In this document: in pieces, positions 1 to 6,106 of the stretch | How the letters are laid out: each line of letters opens with the position of its first letter | Position numbering within the stretch: position 1 is the stretch's first letter | NCBI GenBank assembly: GCA_015222555.1 | Contig: JADFVM010000174.1 | Coordinates: 1 to 9,043, forward strand | DNA length: 9,043 nucleotides | Reading direction: 5' to 3' | DNA from: Pseudomonadota bacterium | GTDB taxonomy: Bacteria; Desulfobacterota; JADFVX01 | Translations under genes and position numbers: made by a program | The notes under the pieces: model-generated | Told to the model about the DNA's origin: nothing | Seen by the model: only the letters and a program-made list of their open reading frames with translations | The model's database searches: none

Positions 1-495
1 GCCTTCGTCATTGATGGATTTTCAAAGCGCTATGCCATGACCGGCTGGCGACTCGGCTATGCTGTTGTCCCCCAAAGGTATATTCGAACCATTCAATGTT
101 TAGTCCAGAATTTTCTTATCTCTGCGCCTACCATCAGCCAGTGGGGCGGCCTGGCTGCGCTTGAGGAAGCTGACGATGACCTTGAAATGATGAGAAATGA
201 ATATAAAAAAAGAAGGGATTTTCTGTTGAACGGTCTTGACAAGATAGGATTAGAAGTAAGCTCAAAACCAGCCGGTGCGTTCTATGTCCTTGTCAACATG
301 AAACAATATTCAAACGACTCCCTTCAATTTGCCTACGATCTTCTTGAAAATACCAACGTTGCCGTAACGCCCGGCATCGATTTTGGAGAAGGGGGAGAAG
401 GTTTTATCCGACTTTCTTATGCGACCTCTATCGAAAATATAGAGGCCGCTCTATCAAGAATAGAAGATTATCTGAAAAAAATATCGAGTCATTAG
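1..495 (+). CDS. PLP-dependent class I/II aminotransferase, C-terminal part (5' end outside the window)
   Basis: The frame is open from base 1 to the TAG at 493-495, giving 164 residues that lack the N-terminal half of a family protein of roughly 390 residues. The fragment begins right at the cofactor site: FSKRYAMTGWRLGY (residues 7-20) is the aspartate-aminotransferase-family signature, with K9 as the Schiff-base lysine for pyridoxal phosphate and R17 as the phosphate-binding arginine. Near the end, GFIRLSYATS (about 134-143) carries the arginine that binds the substrate carboxylate, and VTPGIDFG is the usual preceding loop. It should transfer an amino group between an amino acid and a 2-oxo acid in the cytoplasm. 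Substrate cannot be told from this piece; aspartate, alanine or aromatic transaminases all fit. An ATG at 37 is internal and would cut off the active-site lysine, so it is not the start. It is unrelated to the chemotaxis genes and is separated from them by a 354-base junction. Confidence 0.93.
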   Translation, partial: AFVIDGFSKRYAMTGWRLGYAVVPQRYIRTIQCLVQNFLISAPTISQWGGLAALEEADDDLEMMRNEYKKRRDFLLNGLDKIGLEVSSKPAGAFYVLVNMKQYSNDSLQFAYDLLENTNVAVTPGIDFGEGGEGFIRLSYATSIENIEAALSRIEDYLKKISSH

Positions 496-522
496 TTTTA
501 AAAAGCGATCAAATGCCTTGCA

Positions 523-551
523 TGTCATTCCGGACTGGATCTGGAATCCAG
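523..551. repeat. Short palindromic intergenic repeat fragment
   Basis: The sequence contains ATTCC (527-531) facing GGAAT (543-547), and overlapping it CTGGAT (535-540) facing ATCCAG (546-551) with a five-base loop. It closely resembles the dispersed intergenic palindromes of the type CATTCC...GGAATCCAG seen in many proteobacterial genomes, but only one copy is in this window, so the dispersed nature is inferred. It sits 28 bases after the aminotransferase stop and abuts the broken 5' edge of the fliA remnant, which suggests it marks a rearrangement point. The 6-bp stem followed by CTTTAATTT might also give weak termination of the upstream gene. Confidence 0.5.
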
Positions 552-552
552 C

Positions 553-728
553 TTTAATTTACGTGAATTACCGCGTCTGAACAGGAGCGTCTTGTCGTCT
601 CACTTTATTACTATGAGGAGTTAACCCTAAAAGACGTCGGAGCCGTATTGGAAGTAACAGAATCAAGAGTATGTCAGGTCCACACCAAGGCGGTTTTAAA
701 ATTGAAGACCAAATTAAAAGAAGTTTAA
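553..728 (+). pseudogene. fliA: Remnant of a FliA/WhiG-type (sigma-28) flagellar sigma factor, region 4 only
   Basis: From 576 to the TAA at 726-728 the frame reads SEQERLVVSLYYYEELTLKD, then VGAVLEVTESRVCQVHTKAV and a short basic tail. This is the helix-turn-helix region 4 of the motility sigma factor family, including the characteristic SLYYYEELTLK and VTESRVxQxHTKA motifs, and it ends where FliA proteins end. In-frame TGA at 564-566 closes it upstream. Just before, the neighbouring frame reads RELP (562-573), the residues expected immediately ahead of SEQER, so a single-base indel lies between 573 and 579. Everything N-terminal of this (regions 2 and 3) is missing and the palindromic repeat at 523-551 sits at the break. 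The piece cannot bind core polymerase in the normal way and is a relic. Its presence suggests that the che cluster once followed a flagellar flhF-flhG-fliA type locus. Confidence 0.8.
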
Positions 729-849
729 AAAATTAAAATTTCAGTAAATAAAATGAATCTATGTTAATAATTTAGAATCTATAAAGTAATAAAGTGTTAT
801 AAAAATTAAATATGTTTTTTCCAAAAAATAATGTTTGACAGGTGGTGTC
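729..849 (+). promoter_or_regulatory. A+T-rich leader of the HEAT-repeat gene and probable promoter region of the operon
   Basis: About 87 percent of bases 729-830 are A or T, much richer than the flanking genes. It holds candidate -10 hexamers TATAAA at 780-785 and 798-803, but no convincing -35 box at the right distance, so the promoter is not pinned down. The octamer GAATCTAT occurs twice, at 755-762 and 775-782, exactly 20 bases apart. The ribosome binding site AGGTGG at 840-845 lies four bases before the ATG at 850. I see no sigma-54 (GG-N10-GC) or clear sigma-28 promoter. Confidence 0.35.
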
Positions 850-2784
850 ATGTCTGAGAAGACGGCTGATATAAGTAATTATGTGAAGATGCTTGATGAT
901 GACAATAGCTCTATACGTCGGGAAGCTGTTGAAAGATTGGTTGAATCAAAAAATCCTGCTACGGTGACGCATATAGCGAAGGCTTTAATGGATGAAAACA
1001 AGGGTGTTCAGCAGGCTGCCGCAGATGCACTTATAAATATCGGGGGGAAAGATGTTGTCAAAAGTGTGATGCCCCTTTTGTGGGATGATTCACCTGCGCG
1101 AAGAAATCTTGCAATAGAGGTTCTTGAGGTGGTGGGTGGAGAAGGCAAGGACCTGATTGTTGGTATATTGAACGATAAAGATCCCGATGTAAGAAAGTTT
1201 GCTGTTGATGTATTGGGTGTTGTAGGAGATGAAGAGGTTGTAGATTCCTTAATCTCATCCCTTAAGGATTCAAACCCTAATGTGAGGGCTGCTACTGCTG
1301 AAGCATTAGGTAAGATTGATGACCAAAGAGCCATTGATCCTCTTATAGAAATGCTGGGAGATGAAGAATGGGTCAGGTTTTCTGTCGTTGAAACTTTGTC
1401 AACTATTGGCGATAAAAAGGTCGTTCCTCACCTTCTTGATGCCTTAAAAAATACAGGTGCCGTTCAGTATGGCATTATAGAAGCGCTGGGTCGCTTGAAA
1501 GATTGTGATGCTGTTCCCCACCTTCTGGACCTCATGAGTGGTGCCGAAAGCGGGGTAAGGAATCTTTCAATGAAAGCGGTGATGGAAATCACTGAAGGAG
1601 AAGAAAATGTCGTTGCTGATAAAGTGGGAAAAGATCGGTTCTTACAGTATCTGGTCGAATCCGCTGAAGATGTTAATCCCGATGTGAAAAAATATGCACT
1701 GAAGGGTCTTGGTACAATAGGAGATCCTATGTCAGCGGGCGTGGTAATCAGAACGGCCGCAGAGATGGATCTCGAAGATGAAGAGACTATCGGGGCAGTG
1801 ATGGAAGCCCTGGAAGGCATTAACTCCCCTGAAGCGCTACTTACCTTTCTAGGAACAAAAGACCTGACGAGGGTCGAGGAAGATGATGAGCCTCTAATAA
1901 ATGTTGTCCTTCAGGTCCTGGGAAGGATCGGAAATGAAAAAACAGCAAAATCACTTTCTAATATTATATTCAAGGTTCACTGGCCCGTAAGAATCCAGAT
2001 CCTAAATGCACTCAGCCAGATAGGGTCAGAAGGATCTCAGGATAGGATAATAACTGCAATAAAAGATAAAAACGGACGTGTAAGGCGGGCGGCGGCATTA
2101 GCATTAGGCAAAATTAAAAATTCAAAAAGCCTTGAATCTCTGACTTCATTGATTGAAAAGGAAAAGTTTCCCGACGTAATAGAGGATGCACTTCAGTCAC
2201 TCGTATCTATTGGAGGAGAAGCTTTTCAGAAACTGGAAAAATTCAGACTTTCAAAGGATCCCCATCTAAGGGGAATTGCTTGCAGGGGCTTCGGCATGTT
2301 AGGTGAAGAAAGTGCTATTAGCTCTCTCCTTAAATCGCTTGAAGATGGTGAATGGAAAGTGCGCAAAGCGGCCTTGATGTCCCTTGTTGCCCTTGGATTT
2401 AATGACAGCTCAGCTACGCTTCAAACACTGCTGGAGGATGAAAATGACCATGTGAGAGGTGCCGTGGTCGCCCTCCTTGCAAGTTTTGGTGATGAAAGGG
2501 CATTATCGCCTCTGCTCACAGCCTTGCATGATAAGAACATGATGGTCAGGTTCAGAGCAGCTGAGGCCCTTGGGGGTATCGGGGGAGATAAGGTTTTAAA
2601 AGCACTAATAGAGGTCATTAATAATGATAGCGGTCCGGCAAGGATCGGCGCCGTTAAAGCTGTGGGGATAATGAAAGATTCAAGAGCGCTAGAGGATGTA
2701 AAAAAACTGCTGTCAAGTGAAGATGAAATATTAAGAGATGTTGCTTCGGAGGCATTGAGAGAGATTAATGAATCTATTAGTTAA
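850..2784 (+). CDS. HEAT-repeat scaffold protein, first gene of the chemotaxis cluster
   Basis: The product has 644 residues and consists almost wholly of HEAT (PBS-lyase type) repeats of about 31 residues, near twenty in all. Clear examples are VRKFAVDVLGVVGDEEVVDS (from residue 114), VRAATAEALGKIDDQRAIDP (from 145), VRRAAALALGKIKNSKSLES and VRFRAAEALGGIGGDKVLKA. Each shows the pattern V-R-x-x-A-A-x-A-L-G-x-I-G-D followed by a second amphipathic helix ending in L-x-D. There is no signal peptide, membrane segment or catalytic domain, so it should be a soluble superhelical protein-binding scaffold. ATG 850 is preferred over the in-frame TTG at 835 because AGGTGG precedes it at 840-845. Being upstream of cheR on the same strand, it probably acts with the chemotaxis proteins; a HEAT-repeat protein in the Myxococcus Che7 cluster (Cpc7) is a precedent. 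The partner is unknown. A phycobilin lyase role, sometimes assigned to such repeats, is not supported. Confidence 0.9.
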   Translation: MSEKTADISNYVKMLDDDNSSIRREAVERLVESKNPATVTHIAKALMDENKGVQQAAADALINIGGKDVVKSVMPLLWDDSPARRNLAIEVLEVVGGEGKDLIVGILNDKDPDVRKFAVDVLGVVGDEEVVDSLISSLKDSNPNVRAATAEALGKIDDQRAIDPLIEMLGDEEWVRFSVVETLSTIGDKKVVPHLLDALKNTGAVQYGIIEALGRLKDCDAVPHLLDLMSGAESGVRNLSMKAVMEITEGEENVVADKVGKDRFLQYLVESAEDVNPDVKKYALKGLGTIGDPMSAGVVIRTAAEMDLEDEETIGAVMEALEGINSPEALLTFLGTKDLTRVEEDDEPLINVVLQVLGRIGNEKTAKSLSNIIFKVHWPVRIQILNALSQIGSEGSQDRIITAIKDKNGRVRRAAALALGKIKNSKSLESLTSLIEKEKFPDVIEDALQSLVSIGGEAFQKLEKFRLSKDPHLRGIACRGFGMLGEESAISSLLKSLEDGEWKVRKAALMSLVALGFNDSSATLQTLLEDENDHVRGAVVALLASFGDERALSPLLTALHDKNMMVRFRAAEALGGIGGDKVLKALIEVINNDSGPARIGAVKAVGIMKDSRALEDVKKLLSSEDEILRDVASEALREINESIS

Positions 2785-2796
2785 TGAATGTGAAAT

Positions 2797-2944
2797 ATGG
2801 CAGAAGAAGTCACGGAAAATAATCATAATGAGGAGGAAGTAACTATTAATGAAGATGAGTATCTGGGAACTGTAAACTTATACTAAAGAGACTATTGTAA
2901 ACATTCTTATATTCAACGACATTGAGGAAACAAAAGAACTATGA
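2797..2944 (+). pseudogene. Possible collapsed small gene between the HEAT gene and cheR
   Basis: An ATG at 2797, twelve bases after the HEAT gene's stop, opens a 29-codon frame ending at TAA 2884-2886. It is strongly acidic: MAEEVTENNHNEEEV, then TINEDEYLGTVNLY. A different frame, open from 2876, reads TYTKETIVNILIFNDIEETK followed by EL and stops at TGA 2942-2944, overlapping the cheR ATG at 2941 as ATGA. Such overlaps are typical of translationally coupled operon genes. The simplest reading is that a real gene began at 2797 and ended at 2944 and has lost its middle and its frame. The acidic opening with EDEYL resembles the N-terminus of some CheW proteins, but this is too short to prove. 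Alternatively, the 29-residue peptide is a genuine small protein or meaningless. I do not assign a function. Confidence 0.3.
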
Positions 2945-3786
2945 CTGATCGTGCCACTTTAACAAGCGAAACCTTTAAGCAGTTAAGGAATTTCATCTAT
3001 GAAAAGACAGGAATCCTTTTTGCCGAAAACAAAACATACCTCCTTGAAAATCGTTTGAGGTACAGGCTTGAAGATTGTGGCTGCAGCAATTTTGAGGAAT
3101 ATTTTTATTTCTTAAAATATGATCCCGGACGAAATCAGGAACTGCCAAAACTGTATGATTCCATTACGACAAATGAAACCAGTTTTTTTAGGGATGCTGT
3201 TCAGATCCAGGCATTTGAGAATGATGTTTTACCCCTTGTATTAAAAGAAAAAGAGGAAAAGAGAAAAAAAGAGATAAAAGTATGGTCAGCTGCTGCATCT
3301 ACGGGTGAGGAAGCCTACACAATGGCAATGCAGATGTTAAATAAAGGCTTGCACAATCAGGGCTGGCGTATCGATATCGTAGGGACTGACATTAGCAGCA
3401 AGGTTATTGACTCGGCTAAGGCTGCCATCTATGGAAAAAATGCCATAAGAAATGCACCTTCGGATTGCCTGAGAAAATATTTCTCCAATAGTGGTGACGA
3501 CTATGCACTTCTGCCTGACGTGAAAAAAATGGTCCAATTTAAAACCATGAACCTTTTGGATCAGGCCAGCATGAGGACAATGCGAAATTTTGACATTATC
3601 TTTTGTAGAAATGTGCTTATATATTTTGATGATAATGCAAAAAAGAGTGTTATCTCAAACCTGTATGACAGTTTGAGGCCTGGCGGGTATCTTTTTATCG
3701 GTTATTCGGAATCATTGCATAACATATCAAGATCCTTTAAACTTAAACATTTTAACCGGGCGCTGGTTTATCAAAAAGAAGAGTAA
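2941..3786 (+). CDS. cheR: CheR, chemoreceptor glutamate methyltransferase
   Basis: The enzyme transfers a methyl group from S-adenosylmethionine to glutamates of chemoreceptors during adaptation, opposing CheB. It is 281 residues, normal for the family. Residues 1-75 form the helical N-terminal domain with the basic stretch around ENRLRYRL (36-43). TTNETSFFRD (76-85) is the highly conserved CheR signature. WSAAASTGEEAYT (115-127) is the S-adenosylmethionine motif; the usual cysteine or glycine before STGEE is alanine here. IVGTDISSKVIDSAKAAIYG (146-165) holds the acidic residue expected to contact the ribose, and FCRNVLIYFD (221-230) and RPGGYLFIGYSESL (246-259) complete the Rossmann fold. 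The ATG at 2941 has GAGGAA at 2924-2929, a slightly long spacing. Its stop at 3784-3786 touches the Shine-Dalgarno of the following cheY, so the two are co-translated. No TPR or other C-terminal extension is present. Confidence 0.97.
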   Translation: MTDRATLTSETFKQLRNFIYEKTGILFAENKTYLLENRLRYRLEDCGCSNFEEYFYFLKYDPGRNQELPKLYDSITTNETSFFRDAVQIQAFENDVLPLVLKEKEEKRKKEIKVWSAAASTGEEAYTMAMQMLNKGLHNQGWRIDIVGTDISSKVIDSAKAAIYGKNAIRNAPSDCLRKYFSNSGDDYALLPDVKKMVQFKTMNLLDQASMRTMRNFDIIFCRNVLIYFDDNAKKSVISNLYDSLRPGGYLFIGYSESLHNISRSFKLKHFNRALVYQKEE

Positions 3787-3792
3787 AGGAGG
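3786..3792 (+). promoter_or_regulatory. Shine-Dalgarno site that fixes the TTG start of the first cheY
   Basis: AAGGAGG is a perfect match to the anti-Shine-Dalgarno complement and lies five bases before TTG 3798. It begins on the last base of the cheR stop codon. No ATG is available nearby in frame, so TTG is the start. Confidence 0.85.
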
Positions 3793-3797
3793 ATAAA

Positions 3798-4160
3798 TTG
3801 AAGAAAACCGTACTTTTAGTGGATGATTGTCGAACGACGAGAAGACTCGTTACATATCTTATTAAAGATGCCGATTTGAACATCCTTCAAGCAGAGAATG
3901 GCTTGGAGGCCTTAGAAGTCCTGGCCAGAAATGATGTCGATATCGTGGTGTCAGATATGAACATGCCCCAGATGGATGGCCTCGAACTGATAAAATCGAT
4001 GAAAGAGGATAATAGCTATCAAACTATCCCCGTCATTATGTTAACAACGGAAGAAGATGAAGCTGAAAAGGAAAGAGGACTTCAAATCGGAGCCGCTTCT
4101 TATCTGAAAAAACCGGTTAGCAAGGACGCGCTTCTGGAAGAGGTTAATAAGTACATTTAG
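3798..4160 (+). CDS. cheY: CheY-like single-domain response regulator (first copy)
   Basis: This is a 120-residue stand-alone receiver domain. The active site is complete: acidic pair D9-D10 for Mg2+, phospho-acceptor D53 in VVSDMNMPQMDGLEL, switch threonine T83, aromatic Y102 and lysine K105 in SYLKKP. There is no output domain, so it acts by protein-protein contact. It starts with TTG after a perfect AAGGAGG, eleven bases after cheR. It differs noticeably from the second cheY at 4345: DDCRTTRR instead of DDFSTMRR, and KKPVSK instead of KPF, so it lacks several residues of the enteric CheY surface used for FliM and CheZ contact. It may be an alternative CheY, a phosphate sink, or a regulator of something other than the flagellar motor; the sequence alone does not decide. 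Confidence 0.93.
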   Translation: MKKTVLLVDDCRTTRRLVTYLIKDADLNILQAENGLEALEVLARNDVDIVVSDMNMPQMDGLELIKSMKEDNSYQTIPVIMLTTEEDEAEKERGLQIGAASYLKKPVSKDALLEEVNKYI

Positions 4161-4172
4161 TGACTTAGAAAT

Positions 4173-4200
4173 AATATCCTGCGATTTTATGCAGAATATT
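4173..4200. repeat. Imperfect dyad in the spacer after the first cheY
   Basis: AATATCCTGC (4173-4182) and GCAGAATATT (4191-4200) are complementary at nine of ten positions around an eight-base loop. It begins 12 bases after the cheY stop. No T-run follows, so it is not a standard intrinsic terminator; it may be an mRNA processing or stabilising hairpin, or an operator. Confidence 0.4.
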
Positions 4201-4351
4201 GTTATGGCCAGGCGCTTACATCCCTCAAAGGGGTATTGAAATAGACCGGTTCATCCGGGCTAGGTTTGATATCGTAATTGAGCGCGAAAAGCTCCAAGCA
4301 GAAAACTGGCTAAAAGCGATTATCAATTTTGGGAGGGAATCCAGATGTTAG
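4175..4351 (+). other. Spacer between the two cheY genes with a possible gene remnant
   Basis: A frame without an ATG is open from 4175 to TAG 4349-4351, overlapping the second cheY start by seven bases. It encodes about 58 residues, ending with IDRFIRARFDIVIEREKL, then QAENWLKAIINFGRESRC. The balanced, charged composition looks protein-like, but only weak starts exist (TTG 4199) and none has a ribosome binding site. It could be the 3' end of a lost gene or chance. I do not recognise a family. The last part also holds the Shine-Dalgarno of the following cheY. Confidence 0.25.
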
Positions 4352-4722
4352 ATTCGAGTGCAAAAATATTGGTTGTAGATGATTTTTCAACAATGAGAAG
4401 GATCTTAAAGAATATGTTGAAACAGCTCGGTTATGAAAATACCGATGAAGCGGAAGATGGAAACCAGGCGTTAAATAAAATTAAAAGTGGCAGTTACGAC
4501 TTCATTGTTACTGACTGGAACATGCCGAACCTCGATGGCCTTGAACTCTGCAAGGCTGTTCGGGCTGATGCCGCAACAAAAGATATCCCTATTTTATTTG
4601 TCACTGCAGAGGCTCAAAAGGAAAATGTTGTTACTGCTGTTCAGGCAGGGGCAAGTAATTATATTGTGAAGCCATTTACTGCTGAAGTCCTGAAGGAAAA
4701 GATGGAAAAGATTTTTGGCTGA
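4345..4722 (+). CDS. cheY: CheY, chemotaxis response regulator (second copy, enteric-like)
   Basis: This 125-residue receiver domain aligns with Escherichia coli CheY without gaps through the active site, so even the numbering agrees: D12, D13, phospho-acceptor D57 in VTDWNMPNLDGLEL, T87, Y106 and K109 in NYIVKPFT. DDFSTMRRI and FVTAEAQKENVV are also close to the enteric protein. Phosphorylated by CheA, it should bind the FliM switch protein of the flagellar motor and change rotation; dephosphorylation would be helped by the CheZ domain encoded next door. The ATG at 4345 is preceded by GGGAGGG at 4331-4337. The stop at 4720-4722 lies 13 bases before the CheW-CheZ start and flanks its ribosome binding site, so the two are tightly coupled, in keeping with a regulator and its phosphatase. 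Confidence 0.96.
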   Translation: MLDSSAKILVVDDFSTMRRILKNMLKQLGYENTDEAEDGNQALNKIKSGSYDFIVTDWNMPNLDGLELCKAVRADAATKDIPILFVTAEAQKENVVTAVQAGASNYIVKPFTAEVLKEKMEKIFG

Positions 4723-4735
4723 GAGGAGTTAACTA

Positions 4736-6055
4736 ATGAATGTTTCAGAGGAGTTGAGGAGTTCTGAAGAGCGTATCCTTCAGCTGGTGAGCTTTAACCT
4801 TGGCAGTGAAGAATTTGCCGTAGATATCCTGAAGATACAGGAAATTAACAGAATGACAGAGATTACAAAGGTTCCAAGATCCCCGGAATTTGTAGATGGC
4901 GTCATTAATCTAAGAGGAAAAGTAATCCCTGTAATAGACCTGAGAAAGAGGTTTGGCCTTCCTGAACAGGAACATGGTAAAAATACAAGAATTGTGGTAA
5001 TGGACATTCAACGAAAAATTGTTGGTTTTGTCGTTGATTCCGTTTCGGAAGTCTTGAGAATATCTTCTGCTACAGTAGAAGCCACTCCGCCAATGGTATC
5101 CGGTATAGATTCGGAATATATCAGAGGGGTGGGAAAGCTGGACGACAGGTTGCTTATCCTTCTTGATGTGAATAAAATGTTAAGTAGCGGAGAAGTTGAA
5201 ATGCTGGACGGCCCTTCCGTTGAGGAAGATATAGCAACAAGTAAAGCAGTAACAACTGATACTGCAAAACTTGGTAACGAGAAAGTGACGGAGTACAGGG
5301 GGATGGCAGGCATGGTAGAAGTTAACAGAGATATTGAAAAGGCCATCGATGAAATGTCCAGCAAAGTGGAACTCACCAGAGAAGATCTGCAGAAACTGGT
5401 ATCTCATGTGAAGGGAATTCTTGAAGGGAACTTCATGGATGAAGATCTTGAATTATATGGGGACCTGGGGGAACTGGCAAAATTTATTAACGAAACTAAA
5501 AAAAGTCTCCTACAGTTTGACGCTGCTGAAATTACAGACAAGGATCTTCCGGAAGCCTCGGATCAACTTACATCTATTGTTGAAGCGACGGAGGAGGCGA
5601 CAAACAAGATATTAACAGACACTGAAGAGTTACTTGAGGCTCAGGGACGCATTGCAAAGGTGGTTGATGCAGTTAAGGCGATTAAGGTGAATAAAAACAC
5701 AAAAGGTTCTGAAAGTAGAGACTTTGCAGTGACGGAACTTAAAGAAATTTCGGACCTTGCAAATGCAAAACTGATGGACATTATGTCTGCCTGCAACTTT
5801 CAGGACTTGACTGGCCAGAGGATTCAGAAGATTATTCAACTCGTTAAAAGGATAGAGAGCAAGCTGATGATGATAATCCTGTCTTTTAATATTAAACTAC
5901 AGGAAAAAGCGGATTCTGTAGACGAAAGTAAGATCAATAAAGAGAAAGAAATGTTAGCTAAATTGGAACAAGAAGAGTTGAAAGGGCCTCAGAAAAAGGG
6001 TGAAGGTGTTAACCAGTCTGATGTGGATGACCTTCTTAACGATCTCTTCGGGTAA
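4736..6055 (+). CDS. CheW-CheZ fusion: receptor-kinase coupling domain joined to CheY-P phosphatase
   Basis: The 439-residue product has two recognisable halves in one uninterrupted frame. Residues 14-152 are a CheW domain, with FNLGSEEFAVDILKIQEI at the start, the conserved INLRGKVIPVIDLRKRFG (57-74) and RLLILLDVNKML at the end. About 60 linker residues follow. From about 235 to the end is CheZ: LYGDLGELAKFINETKKSL, a four-helix region PEASDQLTSIVEATEEATNK, the catalytic helix MDIMSACNFQDLTGQ (347-361) with D357 and Q361 matching D143 and Q147 of E. coli CheZ, and the tail QSDVDDLLNDLFG (427-439), equivalent to the CheY-binding C-terminal helix of CheZ. It should dock on receptors and CheA through CheW and remove phosphate from CheY-P. 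The start ATG has AGGAG at 4724-4728. This is not CheV, which carries a receiver domain instead. No separate cheW or cheZ occurs in the window. Confidence 0.93.
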   Translation: MNVSEELRSSEERILQLVSFNLGSEEFAVDILKIQEINRMTEITKVPRSPEFVDGVINLRGKVIPVIDLRKRFGLPEQEHGKNTRIVVMDIQRKIVGFVVDSVSEVLRISSATVEATPPMVSGIDSEYIRGVGKLDDRLLILLDVNKMLSSGEVEMLDGPSVEEDIATSKAVTTDTAKLGNEKVTEYRGMAGMVEVNRDIEKAIDEMSSKVELTREDLQKLVSHVKGILEGNFMDEDLELYGDLGELAKFINETKKSLLQFDAAEITDKDLPEASDQLTSIVEATEEATNKILTDTEELLEAQGRIAKVVDAVKAIKVNKNTKGSESRDFAVTELKEISDLANAKLMDIMSACNFQDLTGQRIQKIIQLVKRIESKLMMIILSFNIKLQEKADSVDESKINKEKEMLAKLEQEELKGPQKKGEGVNQSDVDDLLNDLFG

Positions 6056-6106
6056 ATATGGAACAATGTCGAAATATAATATCAAACTATTGCAGGAGTG
6101 CTTCTA

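Noticed and set aside
835..840. Perfect TTGACA hexamer just before the HEAT gene start
   Set aside because: It lies ten bases before the ATG and the nearest TATAAG box (870-875) is 29 bases away inside the gene, so it cannot drive this gene as a normal promoter.
835..849. TTG 835 as start of the HEAT protein
   Set aside because: ATG 850 has AGGTGG at a workable distance, while TTG 835 has only an A-rich stretch upstream.
1008..1820. Several minus-strand open frames within the HEAT gene
   Set aside because: They mirror the repetitive HEAT coding sequence, encode serine/proline/threonine-rich sequence and have no ribosome binding site of note.
4220..4258. Small inverted arms (ATCCCT/AGGGGT and CCGG/CCGG) in the cheY-cheY spacer
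   Set aside because: Stems are only four to six bases with mismatches and no T-tract; this is expected by chance.
6098..6106. GTG 6098 as start of CheA
   Set aside because: It overlaps the AGGAG that properly serves ATG 6107.
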